Of a stretch of DNA of 64,000 nt, positions 51,455 to 60,391 are shown one piece after another. This DNA is from Dehalobacter sp. CP (lineage in GTDB: Bacteria; Bacillota_B; Desulfitobacteriia; Desulfitobacteriales; Syntrophobotulaceae): assembly GCA_009910795.1 (NCBI GenBank), contig VMEE01000093.1, forward strand, positions 1 to 64,000. Reading direction: 5' to 3'. The notes under the pieces are model-generated. The model had not been told where the DNA came from. It saw only the letters and a program-made list of their open reading frames with translations, and ran no database searches. Position numbers and translations under genes: made by a program. Position 1 is the stretch's first letter; every line of letters begins with the position of its first letter.

Positions 51455-51545
51455 GCTGGCGCCAAGTCTTTGGCGGTCGCTTCTTGCCATCCTTGGCATC
51501 GCGGCATTAAGCCATCCGTGGCTGTCGGCAGCATTAGCTGCACTT
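51455..51545. repeat. Dispersed repeat family A, inverted copy
   Basis: Read in reverse, AGCCACGGATGGCTTAATG, then CCGCGATGCCAAGGATGGC and AAGCGAC follow the same order as the 50-bp units at 28295 with roughly four of five bases identical. It lies inside the valS leader. Confidence 0.7.
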
Positions 51546-51734
51546 AGATGTAACAGAAAGTAAGTATTCATTCTGACACACTAAAGAAAACTTGGCTGCC
51601 ACCAAACCTTTTGTTGTTGGCGGCAGTATAGAATTTAGAGTGGAATTGGCAGAGGGGCTGAAAGATTTCCCGATTCATTGCCGGCTGGAACTGTACAATC
51701 GTATACTATTCCGGTATGAAGTATGTTATGTGAG

Positions 51735-51765
51735 TCTTTCGTCCTTTGGGCCGGAAGATTTTTTT
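51735..51765 (+). terminator. Leader terminator (attenuator) before valS
   Basis: TCTTTCGTCC (51735-51744), loop TTTG, GGCCGGAAGA (51749-51758), then seven T. The stem has nine pairs with one mismatch and one G-U. It ends about 20 bases before the valS start, where only conditional termination makes sense. Confidence 0.75.
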
Positions 51766-51785
51766 GGTTCGAAAGGAGCCTTTTT

Positions 51786-54461
51786 ATGAGTGAGGATCAA
51801 CAGATGGCCAAAATATATGATCCTGGCCAGGTAGAGGAAAAATGGTATCAGTATTGGGAACAGAACGGATTTTTTACGCCAAAAGTTGAACCGGAGCAGA
51901 ACCCTTTCAGCATTGTGATGCCGCCGCCGAACGTAACCGGGTCTTTGCATCTCGGACACGCGATGGATAACACGCTGCAGGATATTCTGGCCCGTTATAA
52001 AAGAATGCAGGGATATAATACGTTATGGCTTCCCGGGACAGACCACGCGGGTATTGCCACCCAGGCCAAAGTTGAGGAACAGCTGGCCAAAGAAGGAACG
52101 AACAGACACGAACTTGGAAGAGAAAAATTTCTGGAAAGAGTCTGGGCCTGGAAGGAACAGTATGGCGGTACAATTACCCGTCAGCTGCGCAAACTAGGTG
52201 CTTCCTGTGATTGGTCACGGGAACGGTTTACCATGGACGAAGGATGTTCCAAGGCTGTAAGAGAAGTCTTTGTCAACCTGTATAACAAAGGCCTGATTTA
52301 TAGAGGGAACTATATTGTTAACTGGTGCTCCAAGTGCCATACGACCATTTCGGATATTGAAGTCGAGCATAATGAACGGGAAGGAAACCTGTGGCATATC
52401 CGTTATCCGGCAGCGGATGGCGGGGAAGGCGTTGTTGTGGCGACGACCCGTCCGGAAACGATGCTCGGAGACGTGGCGGTTGCCGTCCACCCTGAGGATG
52501 AACGGTACCGGCATCTTGCAGGAAAGAATGTGATCCTTCCTTTAGTGAAAAGAGAGATTCCGGTGATTACCGATGAATATGTCGAGAAGGAATTTGGCAC
52601 CGGCGCGGTCAAAATTACGCCTGCGCATGACCCAAATGACTTTGAGATGGGGCTCCGCCATCATCTGGAGCAGATTAATATCATGAACAGCGATGCCACC
52701 ATCAACGAAAATGGCGGCAAATACCAGGGACTGGATCGTTACGAAGCACGCCGCCGGATTGTCAAAGATCTGGAAGAGCTTGGCCTTTTGGTTAAGATAG
52801 AACCGCATATGCATGCAGTGGGGGAGTGTTACCGCTGTTCCACAGTGGTTGAGCCCCGGGTCAGCAGGCAGTGGTTTGTGAAAATGAAGCCTTTAGCTGA
52901 ACCGGCAATCAAAGTCGTGCAGGATGGCGATCTGCAGTTTGTGCCCGATCGTTTTGCCAGGATCTATACAGGCTGGCTGGAAAATATCCGGGATTGGTGT
53001 ATATCGCGGCAGCTCTGGTGGGGTCATCGTATTCCGGTCTGGTATTGTCAGGATTGCGGAGCTGAAGTTTGCGTGAAAGAGGATCCGGCGGCATGTCCGA
53101 AATGCGGAAGCCATCACCTGCAGCAGGATCCCGATGTTCTGGATACGTGGTTTTCTTCAGCGCTCTGGCCGTTCTCAACCATGGGATGGCCCGAGAATAC
53201 CGCTGAACTGAAACAGTTTTATCCGACGAGTGTTCTGGTTACCGGCAGGGATATTATTTTCTTCTGGGTAGCCCGGATGATTTTTATGGGACTGGAATTC
53301 CGGGAAGATGTTCCGTTCCACAAGGTGATGATTCACGGGTTGATTCTTGACCCGCAGGGGCGCAAGATGAGCAAATCACTTGGCAACGGTGTCGATCCGA
53401 TCGAAGTCATTAATCAATATGGCGCGGACACCCTGAGGTTTATGCTGATCACCGGCAACACACCGGGTAATGATCTGAGATTCCATTTTGAAAAATTAGA
53501 GTCCACCAGAAACTTTCTGAATAAAATCTGGAATGCCTCCCGTTTTGTGCTGATGAATCTGGAGGACTACCAATCGGAAGCTAAGGAACAGCCTGCCGGA
53601 CCGTACGCTGCTGAGTTTACCCTGGCAGACAAATGGATCCTGTCACGCTATGAAGATACGGTTCAGAATGTCACAGCTGCTTTAGAGCGCTTTGACCTTG
53701 GGGAAGCCGGCAGACTGCTCTATGAATTTATCTGGAATGAATATTGTGACTGGTACATTGAGCTGACCAAAAAACGGCTCTATGCGAAAGAAAACCAATC
53801 TGAACGCCAGACCGCCCAGCGCATTCTCTTTGAAGTACTGGAAGGTACAATGAGACTGCTTCACCCGTTTATGCCGTTCTTAACTGAGGAGATCTGGCAG
53901 CATCTGCCCATCAAAGGAAAGACGATTATGCTCAGCTCCTGGCCGCAGGTTGAAGGATATCGCAACGAGCAGGTTGAAAAGGATATGAATGTCCTGATGG
54001 ATATTATCCGGGCAGTGCGCAATATCCGGGCAGAAATGGGTGTCGTTCCGGGCCGCAGGGCAGATATCTTGCTTATTGCTCCCGAAAAAGAGATGCTGGC
54101 TGTACTGCAAAATGGTCTTGAGGATATCCGGCAGCTTGCAGTTGCAGAAAACATTACAATTTTACAGCAGATGGAGAATAAGCCGCCGCAGTCCGCCAGT
54201 GCGGTTCTTACTGGGGTTGCTGTTTATGTACCGCTGAAGGGGCTGCTTGATTTGGACAAAGAAGTTGCCAAGGTCCGCAAGGAAATCGAAAATATGATCA
54301 AGGAACAGAAACGGCTGGAAGACAAGCTTGGGAACCCAGGGTTTACCTCGAAAGCGCCGGAAGAGGTCGTTCAAAAGGAAAGAGAGAAACTGGATGATAT
54401 CATGGCCAGAATGCGTTCTCTGAAACTGAGATTATCCGATTTAAGCGAAGAGCTTGAATAA
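51786..54461 (+). CDS. valS: Valyl-tRNA synthetase
   Basis: This 891-residue class Ia synthetase charges tRNA-Val. The HIGH motif is [18 protein letters not shown], the KMSKS loop is [17 protein letters not shown], and the editing domain lies between (about 190-390, [17 protein letters not shown]). The anticodon-binding domain and the C-terminal coiled coil ([30 protein letters not shown]) complete the usual length. The start at 51786 lies seven bases after AAAGGAG; 21 upstream in-frame codons overlap the terminator and are not used. It is followed after 21 bp by folC. Confidence 0.97.
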   Translation: MSEDQQMAKIYDPGQVEEKWYQYWEQNGFFTPKVEPEQNPFSIVMPPPNVTGSLHLGHAMDNTLQDILARYKRMQGYNTLWLPGTDHAGIATQAKVEEQLAKEGTNRHELGREKFLERVWAWKEQYGGTITRQLRKLGASCDWSRERFTMDEGCSKAVREVFVNLYNKGLIYRGNYIVNWCSKCHTTISDIEVEHNEREGNLWHIRYPAADGGEGVVVATTRPETMLGDVAVAVHPEDERYRHLAGKNVILPLVKREIPVITDEYVEKEFGTGAVKITPAHDPNDFEMGLRHHLEQINIMNSDATINENGGKYQGLDRYEARRRIVKDLEELGLLVKIEPHMHAVGECYRCSTVVEPRVSRQWFVKMKPLAEPAIKVVQDGDLQFVPDRFARIYTGWLENIRDWCISRQLWWGHRIPVWYCQDCGAEVCVKEDPAACPKCGSHHLQQDPDVLDTWFSSALWPFSTMGWPENTAELKQFYPTSVLVTGRDIIFFWVARMIFMGLEFREDVPFHKVMIHGLILDPQGRKMSKSLGNGVDPIEVINQYGADTLRFMLITGNTPGNDLRFHFEKLESTRNFLNKIWNASRFVLMNLEDYQSEAKEQPAGPYAAEFTLADKWILSRYEDTVQNVTAALERFDLGEAGRLLYEFIWNEYCDWYIELTKKRLYAKENQSERQTAQRILFEVLEGTMRLLHPFMPFLTEEIWQHLPIKGKTIMLSSWPQVEGYRNEQVEKDMNVLMDIIRAVRNIRAEMGVVPGRRADILLIAPEKEMLAVLQNGLEDIRQLAVAENITILQQMENKPPQSASAVLTGVAVYVPLKGLLDLDKEVAKVRKEIENMIKEQKRLEDKLGNPGFTSKAPEEVVQKEREKLDDIMARMRSLKLRLSDLSEELE

Positions 54462-54482
54462 ATCTGTAAAGGATTGAGGATA

Positions 54483-55808
54483 ATGACGGAATACGAAGAG
54501 ACACTGGAATATATTAAGAACCTGACGAAGTTCGGTATTAACCTCGGACTGGAACGGATCAAGGCTTTGCTGGATCGTCTGGATCACCCGGAAAAGAAAT
54601 TGAAAGTGATTCATATCGGCGGCACCAACGGGAAGGGATCGACGACGGCAATGCTTCAGTCGATTATGAAGCAGGCTGGTTATCGCGCGGGAATGTTTAC
54701 ATCCCCCCACCTTCATAATTTCCGAGAAAGAATCACGATAAACGGAGAGATGATCTCACCGGAAGATGTGGTTTCAGGGATCAATAAGCTAAAACCCCAT
54801 CTGGAGGAAATGGAGCGTCTCGGGATTGAACATCCGACCGAATTTGAAGTTTGTACGGCGCTGGCCCTGTGTTATTTTGCTGAAAAACAACCCGATCTGG
54901 TCCTTCTGGAGGTCGGTCTCGGCGGTGAAATTGATTCCACCAACGTCGTTACCCCTTTAATATCTGTGCTGACCAGTATTGGCATGGATCATATGGATTA
55001 TCTTGGAGATACGCTTCAAGCAATTACTGGGGTCAAGGCCGGCATTATTAAGGATGGCGTTCCAGTGGTCACTTCCTCGGACAAGCCGGAAGTTCTGAAG
55101 GTCATCGAGGACCGGGCTGCCCAAAAAGGATCCAGGATGATTGAGGTAGGCCGCGATGTACATTGGCGGCACCCGGGCGATGCTTCGCAGCGTTTTGGCT
55201 ATGAAGGCTTGTACTGGTCTTATCCGGATCTGGAGCTCGCGCTTCTTGGGGAACACCAGTTTACCAATGCAGCGGCTGCACTAGCTGTCTGTGAAGTATT
55301 GGTTGGAACGTATTCCCTGAATATATCTGAAAGTGCCGTCAGGGAAGGTCTCAAAGCAGTCCGCTGGCCGGGCAGACTGGAACTCTTGCTGCAGAGCCCG
55401 AGAGTTCTTCTGGACGGGGCACATAATGCCGATGGGATGATGTCTCTGGCTAAGGCGCTGCAGCAGTACGCCGGCGGACCTTTGAAAAGAAACAGGCTGT
55501 TGCTTTGTCTTGGCATGCTCAGGGACAAAGAAATAGAAAAAGCCGTTGAGATTATCGCACCGCTGGCCGATGAAATCATCGTGACCAAGCCGGATTCCCC
55601 AAGGGCTGGTGACTGGGAGTATGTAGCCAGAATCGCGGAGAAGTATCTAGTGCAGGAAAACGTATCGACGGTTGAAGATCCTGCGGGAGCAGTAAGAAAA
55701 GGGCTTGAAAAAATGAAGCCGGGTGATCTGCTTTGTGTCACCGGCTCCTTGTACATGATCTCCGGGGTAAGAAAATTTTTACTGGATCATTATACGCATC
55801 AGGAATAA
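54483..55808 (+). CDS. folC: Bifunctional folylpolyglutamate/dihydrofolate synthase
   Basis: This 441-residue protein adds glutamate to dihydropteroate and folates. It shows LGLERIKALLDRLDHPEKKLKVIHIGGTNGKGSTTAML (P-loop), SPHLHNFRERI, LLEVGLGGEIDSTNVV, LTSIGMDHMDYLGDT, and the C-terminal VLLDGAHNADGMMSLAKAL. The length is normal. The ATG at 54483 follows GAGGATA. Its stop overlaps the 3' end of the converging response regulator by ten bases. It is in the valS operon. Confidence 0.95.
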   Translation: MTEYEETLEYIKNLTKFGINLGLERIKALLDRLDHPEKKLKVIHIGGTNGKGSTTAMLQSIMKQAGYRAGMFTSPHLHNFRERITINGEMISPEDVVSGINKLKPHLEEMERLGIEHPTEFEVCTALALCYFAEKQPDLVLLEVGLGGEIDSTNVVTPLISVLTSIGMDHMDYLGDTLQAITGVKAGIIKDGVPVVTSSDKPEVLKVIEDRAAQKGSRMIEVGRDVHWRHPGDASQRFGYEGLYWSYPDLELALLGEHQFTNAAAALAVCEVLVGTYSLNISESAVREGLKAVRWPGRLELLLQSPRVLLDGAHNADGMMSLAKALQQYAGGPLKRNRLLLCLGMLRDKEIEKAVEIIAPLADEIIVTKPDSPRAGDWEYVARIAEKYLVQENVSTVEDPAGAVRKGLEKMKPGDLLCVTGSLYMISGVRKFLLDHYTHQE

Positions 55809-56698
55809 TCCCACTCCACGCAATTTCTGCCGTGTTTTTTGGCTTGGTACAAGCAGGCATCGGCTTTTTCCAATATGCTGTGGCAGCATTCGTAATTGGC
55901 CGGTATCATACTGTATCCGCCCACACTGACGGTCAGAGCAGCGTGGCTGCCGGCGGGATTGTTGAACAGTTGGGATATACTGACATGGTAACGTATTTTT
56001 TCGGCGATTTCACTTCCGGCAGCCGCATCCGTATCCGGAAGAATCACGACAAATTCCTCTCCGCCATACCTGGCCAGAAATTCGTGAGGTTCATTCAAGC
56101 ATGAGCGGATGATCTGGGCAACTTTAACAAGCGCTTCATCGCCTTTGGAGTGCCCATGCTGATCGTTGAATTTCTTAAAGAAATCAACATCAATCATGAT
56201 CAGCGAAAGCGGACGCTTGTTGGTGGCTGCAAAGCCAAATTCGGCAGTAAGTTTTTCTTCAAAAAATCGCCGGTTTGGGATCTCGGTAAGACCATCCAGG
56301 TGAGACATTCTCTCCAGGAGTTTTTGCTGATGAATGAACCGTAAAGTGTTCTTGACCCGGGCCTGAATAATTGTTGGCTTAAAAGGTTTGGTGATATAAT
56401 CTACAGCACCCAAATTAAGCCCTTTTTCTTCATCTTCAATGGAGTCAAGGCTTGTCAGGAAAATAACGGGGATGTTCCTGGTCCGTTCATCGTATTTTAG
56501 CTGTTTGAGAACTTCATAACCATCCATTTCCGGCATCACGATATCCAGCAGGATCAGGTCAGGAGAGTACCTTCTTAGCAATTCCAGGGCTTGTCTGCCG
56601 TTTCTGGCAGAGATAAACTGATATTCGGCTAAAGTTTTTTTAAGAAAAATAAGATTAAAGTCCTGATCATCCACTGCAAGAATCAAATATTCTTCCAT
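55799..56698 (-). CDS. Response regulator with GGDEF diguanylate cyclase output
   Basis: This is a 299-residue protein. The receiver is at 1-120 (LAVDDQDFNLIFLKKTL, phospho-aspartate in LILLDIVMPEMDGYEV, T in IFLTSLDS, K in YITKPFKP). The GGDEF domain is at about 135-299 (LTEIPNRRFFEEKL, IDVDFFKKFNDQHGHSKGDEAL, active site RYGGEEFVVILPDTDA). The inhibitory I-site RxxD is absent: the residues before the active site read EPHEFLA. It should make c-di-GMP without that product inhibition when phosphorylated. No sensor kinase adjoins it. It is transcribed against folC and overlaps its end, so it looks inserted into the folC-spoIIB interval. Confidence 0.92.
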   Translation of the reverse strand: MEEYLILAVDDQDFNLIFLKKTLAEYQFISARNGRQALELLRRYSPDLILLDIVMPEMDGYEVLKQLKYDERTRNIPVIFLTSLDSIEDEEKGLNLGAVDYITKPFKPTIIQARVKNTLRFIHQQKLLERMSHLDGLTEIPNRRFFEEKLTAEFGFAATNKRPLSLIMIDVDFFKKFNDQHGHSKGDEALVKVAQIIRSCLNEPHEFLARYGGEEFVVILPDTDAAAGSEIAEKIRYHVSISQLFNNPAGSHAALTVSVGGYSMIPANYECCHSILEKADACLYQAKKHGRNCVEWDYS

Positions 56699-56871
56699 AC
56701 CGGCATATCCTTCCTTATTGGGATACTTATTTTTCCAGAAAATATTATAACATATTATGGAACTAAAATTTATTTTATTTTCAAAATATTTAAGCGCTGA
56801 TCATATACCATGTACTAATTATTGCCGCTCCTTCATATGATCGGAATAGAATGATTTGAAGGAGTTGCCTG

Positions 56872-57579
56872 ATGGGAAAAAAATTTAGATCAGGTGTTTT
56901 GATTTCAATCATAATGGTAATACTAGGATTATCCGCTGTCGGCTGGTTTGTATGGTATACTGGAAAGATGTTTGTCGGGCTTGTTTCCGCAGAGACCGCC
57001 GTTACCTCAGAAAACCCGTCAGAAACAAACAGTGAGATTCTCAACTTGCCGGAAATCAAACTTTGGACCTGTCAAATCGGTGTTTATAAGGATAAAGAAA
57101 ATGCCGAAGCATTGCTGCAGAATTTGCATAACAAGGGTTGGCAGGCCGTGATCATCAGTAAGGAGCCTTATCAGGTTGCGGTGGGTGCCTTTGGCGCCGA
57201 TGAAGAGGCGTTTTTTTGTTACCAGGGCTTATTGGAAAACGGTATTGATTCATGGGTCAGGGAAGTGACGTATCCTGCTTTGCACTATAAGGTCAGCGGC
57301 AGTGAAACGGAAACGGTTCTGGAAATCCTCGAGCTGGCGAATTCATTATGTGCAGGTCTTGGACAAGACAATGGTCAAACTGATGCCGCAGAGAAAATTC
57401 AGGATGTTAAAGACAGCGATTATCCGGAAGATTTCAGGCATTTGCAGGATAATTTGAGCGCCCTTAATGCTTCCCTGGATGGTCAGGGGAATCTTCAATA
57501 TAAGTATAATCAGCAGCTTCTTCAAGTCTTTGCTGAGTATAAATGGGTTACTTACAAGTATTTTGAACAGAATCCCTGA
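56872..57579 (+). CDS. SPOR-like membrane protein in the spoIIB position
   Basis: This 235-residue protein has one N-terminal membrane helix (VLISIIMVILGLSAVGWFVWYTG). A SPOR-like domain follows at about 60-135: LWTCQIGVYKDKENAEALLQNLHNKGWQAVI, YQVAVGAFGADEEAFFCYQGLLENGI. A mostly helical C-terminal region completes it. SPOR domains bind denuded glycan at septa. In Bacillus the gene between folC and maf is spoIIB, a SPOR protein for engulfment, so position and architecture both suggest a SpoIIB-like role here. GAAGGAG precedes the ATG. Sequence similarity to SpoIIB itself was not tested. Confidence 0.75.
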   Translation: MGKKFRSGVLISIIMVILGLSAVGWFVWYTGKMFVGLVSAETAVTSENPSETNSEILNLPEIKLWTCQIGVYKDKENAEALLQNLHNKGWQAVIISKEPYQVAVGAFGADEEAFFCYQGLLENGIDSWVREVTYPALHYKVSGSETETVLEILELANSLCAGLGQDNGQTDAAEKIQDVKDSDYPEDFRHLQDNLSALNASLDGQGNLQYKYNQQLLQVFAEYKWVTYKYFEQNP

Positions 57580-57642
57580 TTATTTTGGGTAGGGTCAAAA
57601 AACACGATTAAACAGTAATATCTTGCATTTCCTTCGGTTTAA

Positions 57643-57670
57643 TTGCATTTTCTTTAGGTAGTGATATAAT
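57643..57670 (+). promoter_or_regulatory. Sigma-A promoter of rex
   Basis: TTGCAT (57643-57648), 16 bases, TATAAT (57665-57670). The start of transcription falls about 30 bases before the rex start codon. No Rex operator (TTGTTAA-type palindrome) was seen at it. Confidence 0.7.
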
Positions 57671-57709
57671 TAACTTATCTTTGAAGTAGACGAAATGGGG
57701 GATTTGGAT

Positions 57710-58342
57710 TTGAAAACCTTGAAAATTCCTGAAGCAACGATTATACGGCTTTCCGTATATTCTCGTTATTTGACAGAGATAGACCGCAAAGGAATCATAA
57801 CGATTTCTTCAGGTGATATTGCTGAAGGAGTAGGCGTAAGTCCTGCTCAGGTTCGTAAAGACCTTGCTTATTTTGGGGAGTTTGGGATTCGCGGAGTAGG
57901 TTACAATGTTAAAGACTTGCATAAAAATATTCTTCGGATCATGGGTCTGAGCAATGAGTGGAGCGTTTGCCTCGTAGGATTGGGCAACCTCGGACTCGCC
58001 CTGAGTACGTATAAGGGTTTTAAAGAACGCGGATTTTCGATCATTAATATTTTTGACAATGATCCCCAAAAAACTGGGATGAAGATTAACGATATCGAAG
58101 TATTACCGATTGAAACGATGGAAGAAGTCGTCGCCCAAAACCAGATCCAGATCGGGGCAATAACTGTCCCGGCATCTGCAGCCCAGGAAATTGCCGATAA
58201 ACTTGTTAAAGGCGGAGTCCAGGCCATTTTGAATTTTGCACCTGTCGTTTTAAATGTTCCTCCCACTGTAGAACTCAGAAATGTGGATTTGTCTGTAAAC
58301 CTTGAAGTGCTGACATTCAATCTGGGCGGAAAAATGGCTTAG
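57710..58342 (+). CDS. rex: Redox-sensing transcriptional repressor Rex
   Basis: This 210-residue homodimer senses the NADH/NAD ratio and releases DNA when NADH binds. The winged helix is at 1-75 ([46 protein letters not shown]). The Rossmann domain is at about 80-205 ([59 protein letters not shown]). The TTG at 57710 lies eight bases after GGGGG and gives the usual family N terminus; ATG at 57695 would add five residues but has a weak site. A terminator follows, so it is monocistronic. Confidence 0.96.
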   Translation: MKTLKIPEATIIRLSVYSRYLTEIDRKGIITISSGDIAEGVGVSPAQVRKDLAYFGEFGIRGVGYNVKDLHKNILRIMGLSNEWSVCLVGLGNLGLALSTYKGFKERGFSIINIFDNDPQKTGMKINDIEVLPIETMEEVVAQNQIQIGAITVPASAAQEIADKLVKGGVQAILNFAPVVLNVPPTVELRNVDLSVNLEVLTFNLGGKMA

Positions 58343-58371
58343 AACCTAGAATCGATCATTTGTACATGAAG

Positions 58372-58414
58372 GAAGGTATTCCAGATACGCTAACGCTGGA
58401 TGCCTTCTTTTTCT
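58372..58414 (+). terminator. Intrinsic terminator after rex
   Basis: GAAGGTATTCCAG pairs with CTGGATGCCTTC (58372-58384, 58396-58407; one bulge), then five T. Confidence 0.85.
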
Positions 58415-58525
58415 ATTCTGAAATGGATTAAGGCTTTATTAATTTTGTATTTAAAGGTAAAATGAATTATTAAACATTTTTAAGCAATTTTTAAGATGCA
58501 CAGAGAGCTTTTGGGAGGGAAGAGA

Positions 58526-60127
58526 ATGGCAGACAAGCGTATTTCAATTTACGACACGACGCTGAGGGACGGAGCTCAGGGAGAAGGCGTTCACTTCTCA
58601 GCCAAAGATAAACTTTTCTATATGCAGAAAATGATTGAAGCCGGCATCGACTATGTGGAAGCCGGCTGGCCGGGTGCGAATCCCAAAGATGATGAGTTTT
58701 ACCGTGCGATGGCCTCCTGGGCGGATTCTGCCGAAAGTCAGGACTGGCGTTTCCGGACGAGGGTCGTTGCATTCGGCAGCACCTGCAGGGTCGGCGAATC
58801 TCCGGAAAAAAGTGATTCATTGAACGGACTGATTGCTTCCGGAGCGAATACCCTGACGATCTTTGGGAAGACATGGAAACTTCATGTTGAAACGGTCTTA
58901 AGAACAAACCCGCAGGAAAACTTAAGAATCATCAGAGAATCTGTTGAATATCTTGTGAAAGCCGGCAAGGAAGTCTTCTTTGATGCAGAACACTATTTTG
59001 ACGGTTGGCAGGACGACCCTGCGTTTGCGTTAAGCTGTCTGGAAGCCGCCATGCTTGGCGGAGCGAAAGGACTTGTCCTCTGCGACACGAATGGCGGTAC
59101 CTATACCAGGGAGATCACGAACGGGGTGCAAGTTGTCAGGCAGGAGCTTTCCCCTGCCGTACTCGGTATTCATACTCACAATGATGGAGGGCTGGCTGTC
59201 GTAAATACGTTGGCGGCTGTTGAGGCAGGAGTGGATCAGATCCAGGGAACCTGGAACGGCTTCGGGGAACGCTGCGGCAATGCGAATTTAAGCACGCTGA
59301 TACCCTGGCTGCAGCTGAAATTAGGTTATCAACTGCTTGAACCTGATGTTCTGCACAATATTTCTTATTTAAGCAGGTATGTGGCGGAACTCGCCAATTA
59401 TCCGTTTGATGAGAAACAGCCGTTTGTGGGCAGAAGCGCTTTTGCTCATAAAGCGGGTATGCATGTCGACGCGGTCATGAAGAATAACAAAACCTTTGAG
59501 CACATTGACCCTGCTTCGGTCGGGAATGAACGCCGGGTTCTGATCTCCGATCAATCCGGAAAAGCAAATTTGTGCTTGAAAATGCGCCGGTTCAAACCTG
59601 AGATTGAAAAAGATGATCCGCTCGTGGAACTGGCGATGGAAAGAATTAAGAATGCCGAAAACGAAGGATTCCAGTATGAGACGGCAGAGGGAAGCCTGGA
59701 TCTGCTATTACTGGAGATCCTCGGCAAATACGAACAGCCGTTTACACTCGAAGACTATCACGTTTGGAGTGATCCGCTGCGCGGTGAGCTCGACTCTGTA
59801 GCGGTTGTGAAAGTGCAGGTCGGAGACAAGCAGGTTCATATTGCAGCCGAGGGAGACGGGCCGGTTCATGCACTTGACCAAGCTCTCAGAAGCACTTTGG
59901 GTGCCTTTTTCCCGGCTATTGAAGAGAGTGAGCTGACGGACTATAAAGTTAGGGTTCTTGACGGTTCCCGGGGCACAGGTTCAGTTGTCCGGGTTGTGGT
60001 TGAAACAAAGCATGGCGTCAATACCTGGGGAACGATCGGGGTATCCAGCAATATTATTAAGGCCAGCGCCAAAGCGCTGCTCGATGCGCTCTATCTGGTT
60101 ATCTTGAGCTCTCAGGGCAAGGCATAG
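58526..60127 (+). CDS. cimA: Citramalate synthase
   Basis: This 533-residue enzyme condenses pyruvate and acetyl-CoA to (R)-citramalate, the threonine-independent route to isoleucine found in many Peptococcaceae. The HMGL-like barrel begins ISIYDTTLRDGAQGEGVHFSAKDKL and contains YVEAGWPGANPKD, EVFFDAEHYFDGWQDDP, VLCDTNGGTYTREI and LGIHTHNDGGLAVVNTLAAVEAGVDQIQGTWNGFGERCGNANL. The C-terminal regulatory LeuA-dimer domain is at about 405-525 (QVHIAAEGDGPVHALDQALR). The long form with this regulatory domain suggests isoleucine feedback. The start at 58526 follows GGGAGGGAAGAGA. Confidence 0.93.
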   Translation: MADKRISIYDTTLRDGAQGEGVHFSAKDKLFYMQKMIEAGIDYVEAGWPGANPKDDEFYRAMASWADSAESQDWRFRTRVVAFGSTCRVGESPEKSDSLNGLIASGANTLTIFGKTWKLHVETVLRTNPQENLRIIRESVEYLVKAGKEVFFDAEHYFDGWQDDPAFALSCLEAAMLGGAKGLVLCDTNGGTYTREITNGVQVVRQELSPAVLGIHTHNDGGLAVVNTLAAVEAGVDQIQGTWNGFGERCGNANLSTLIPWLQLKLGYQLLEPDVLHNISYLSRYVAELANYPFDEKQPFVGRSAFAHKAGMHVDAVMKNNKTFEHIDPASVGNERRVLISDQSGKANLCLKMRRFKPEIEKDDPLVELAMERIKNAENEGFQYETAEGSLDLLLLEILGKYEQPFTLEDYHVWSDPLRGELDSVAVVKVQVGDKQVHIAAEGDGPVHALDQALRSTLGAFFPAIEESELTDYKVRVLDGSRGTGSVVRVVVETKHGVNTWGTIGVSSNIIKASAKALLDALYLVILSSQGKA

Positions 60128-60169
60128 ACTTTTGCATTTTTGTCGCAAAAGTGCCAATACACGCTAGAC

Positions 60170-60198
60170 TTGTCAAAAAAAGGGAATAGTGCTAGACT
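60170..60198 (+). promoter_or_regulatory. Sigma-A promoter upstream of maf
   Basis: TTGTCA (60170-60175), exactly 17 bases, TAGACT (60193-60198). It would give a leader of about 190 nt for maf-radC. Confidence 0.6.
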
Positions 60199-60208
60199 AA
60201 TAGAAGAC

Positions 60209-60242
60209 TTAACAGCCGGGGGACGATGACCCTGGCTTGTTA
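60209..60242 (+). other. Stem-loop at the very 5' end of the maf leader
   Basis: TTAACA-GCC-GGGG pairs with CCCT-GGC-T-TGTTAA. It begins only a few bases after the predicted transcription start, so the message would carry a 5'-terminal hairpin that could hinder RNase J and stabilise it. The 150 bases after it hold a partial family B repeat. Confidence 0.55.
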
Positions 60243-60258
60243 AATATTTACTTCATTC

Positions 60259-60300
60259 ATGCTCCGTTCACAGCGGAACGGTGGCCCATAGACTGATCAT
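60259..60300. repeat. Dispersed repeat family B, partial inverted copy
   Basis: Inverted, this matches the left 42 bases of the full element at 33268 with five differences (TGATCAGTCT, GGGCCAC, GTTCCGCTGTGA, CGGAGCA all shared). Confidence 0.75.
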
Positions 60301-60391
60301 AAGTTCGGGCAGGAGGGCTTCGTAAGTATTAATTGTTTATAGCGATGTAGATGATTTTGAAGGAATAGAAAGATGCTTAGGATGTGACAGA

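Larger units (their letters stand above)
51449..51785 (+). promoter_or_regulatory. Long valS leader with attenuator; possible degenerate or unrecognised T-box-type control
   Basis: The leader holds a family A repeat, two direct copies of TAAAGAAAACTT (51442 and 51582) each followed by a GC-rich stem, and a terminator close to the valS ribosome binding site. The canonical T-box AGGGTGGNACCGCG was not found. The nearest matches are AGAGTGGAATTGGCAG (about 51638) and CGGCTGGAACTG (about 51682). TTCCGG at 51709-51714 can pair with CCGGAA of the terminator (51751-51756), offering an antiterminator. Confidence 0.5.

Noticed and set aside
51592..51789. A 65-codon frame in the valS leader
   Set aside because: It starts at a TTG without a ribosome binding site, runs through the attenuator and into the valS start. 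Treated as leader RNA, not a gene; a leader peptide with this length is unlikely.
60236..60252. TTGTTAAATATTTAC as a Rex operator before maf
   Set aside because: Only one half of the TTGTTAA-N4-TTAACAA palindrome is present, and the sequence is part of a hairpin arm. Not convincing.
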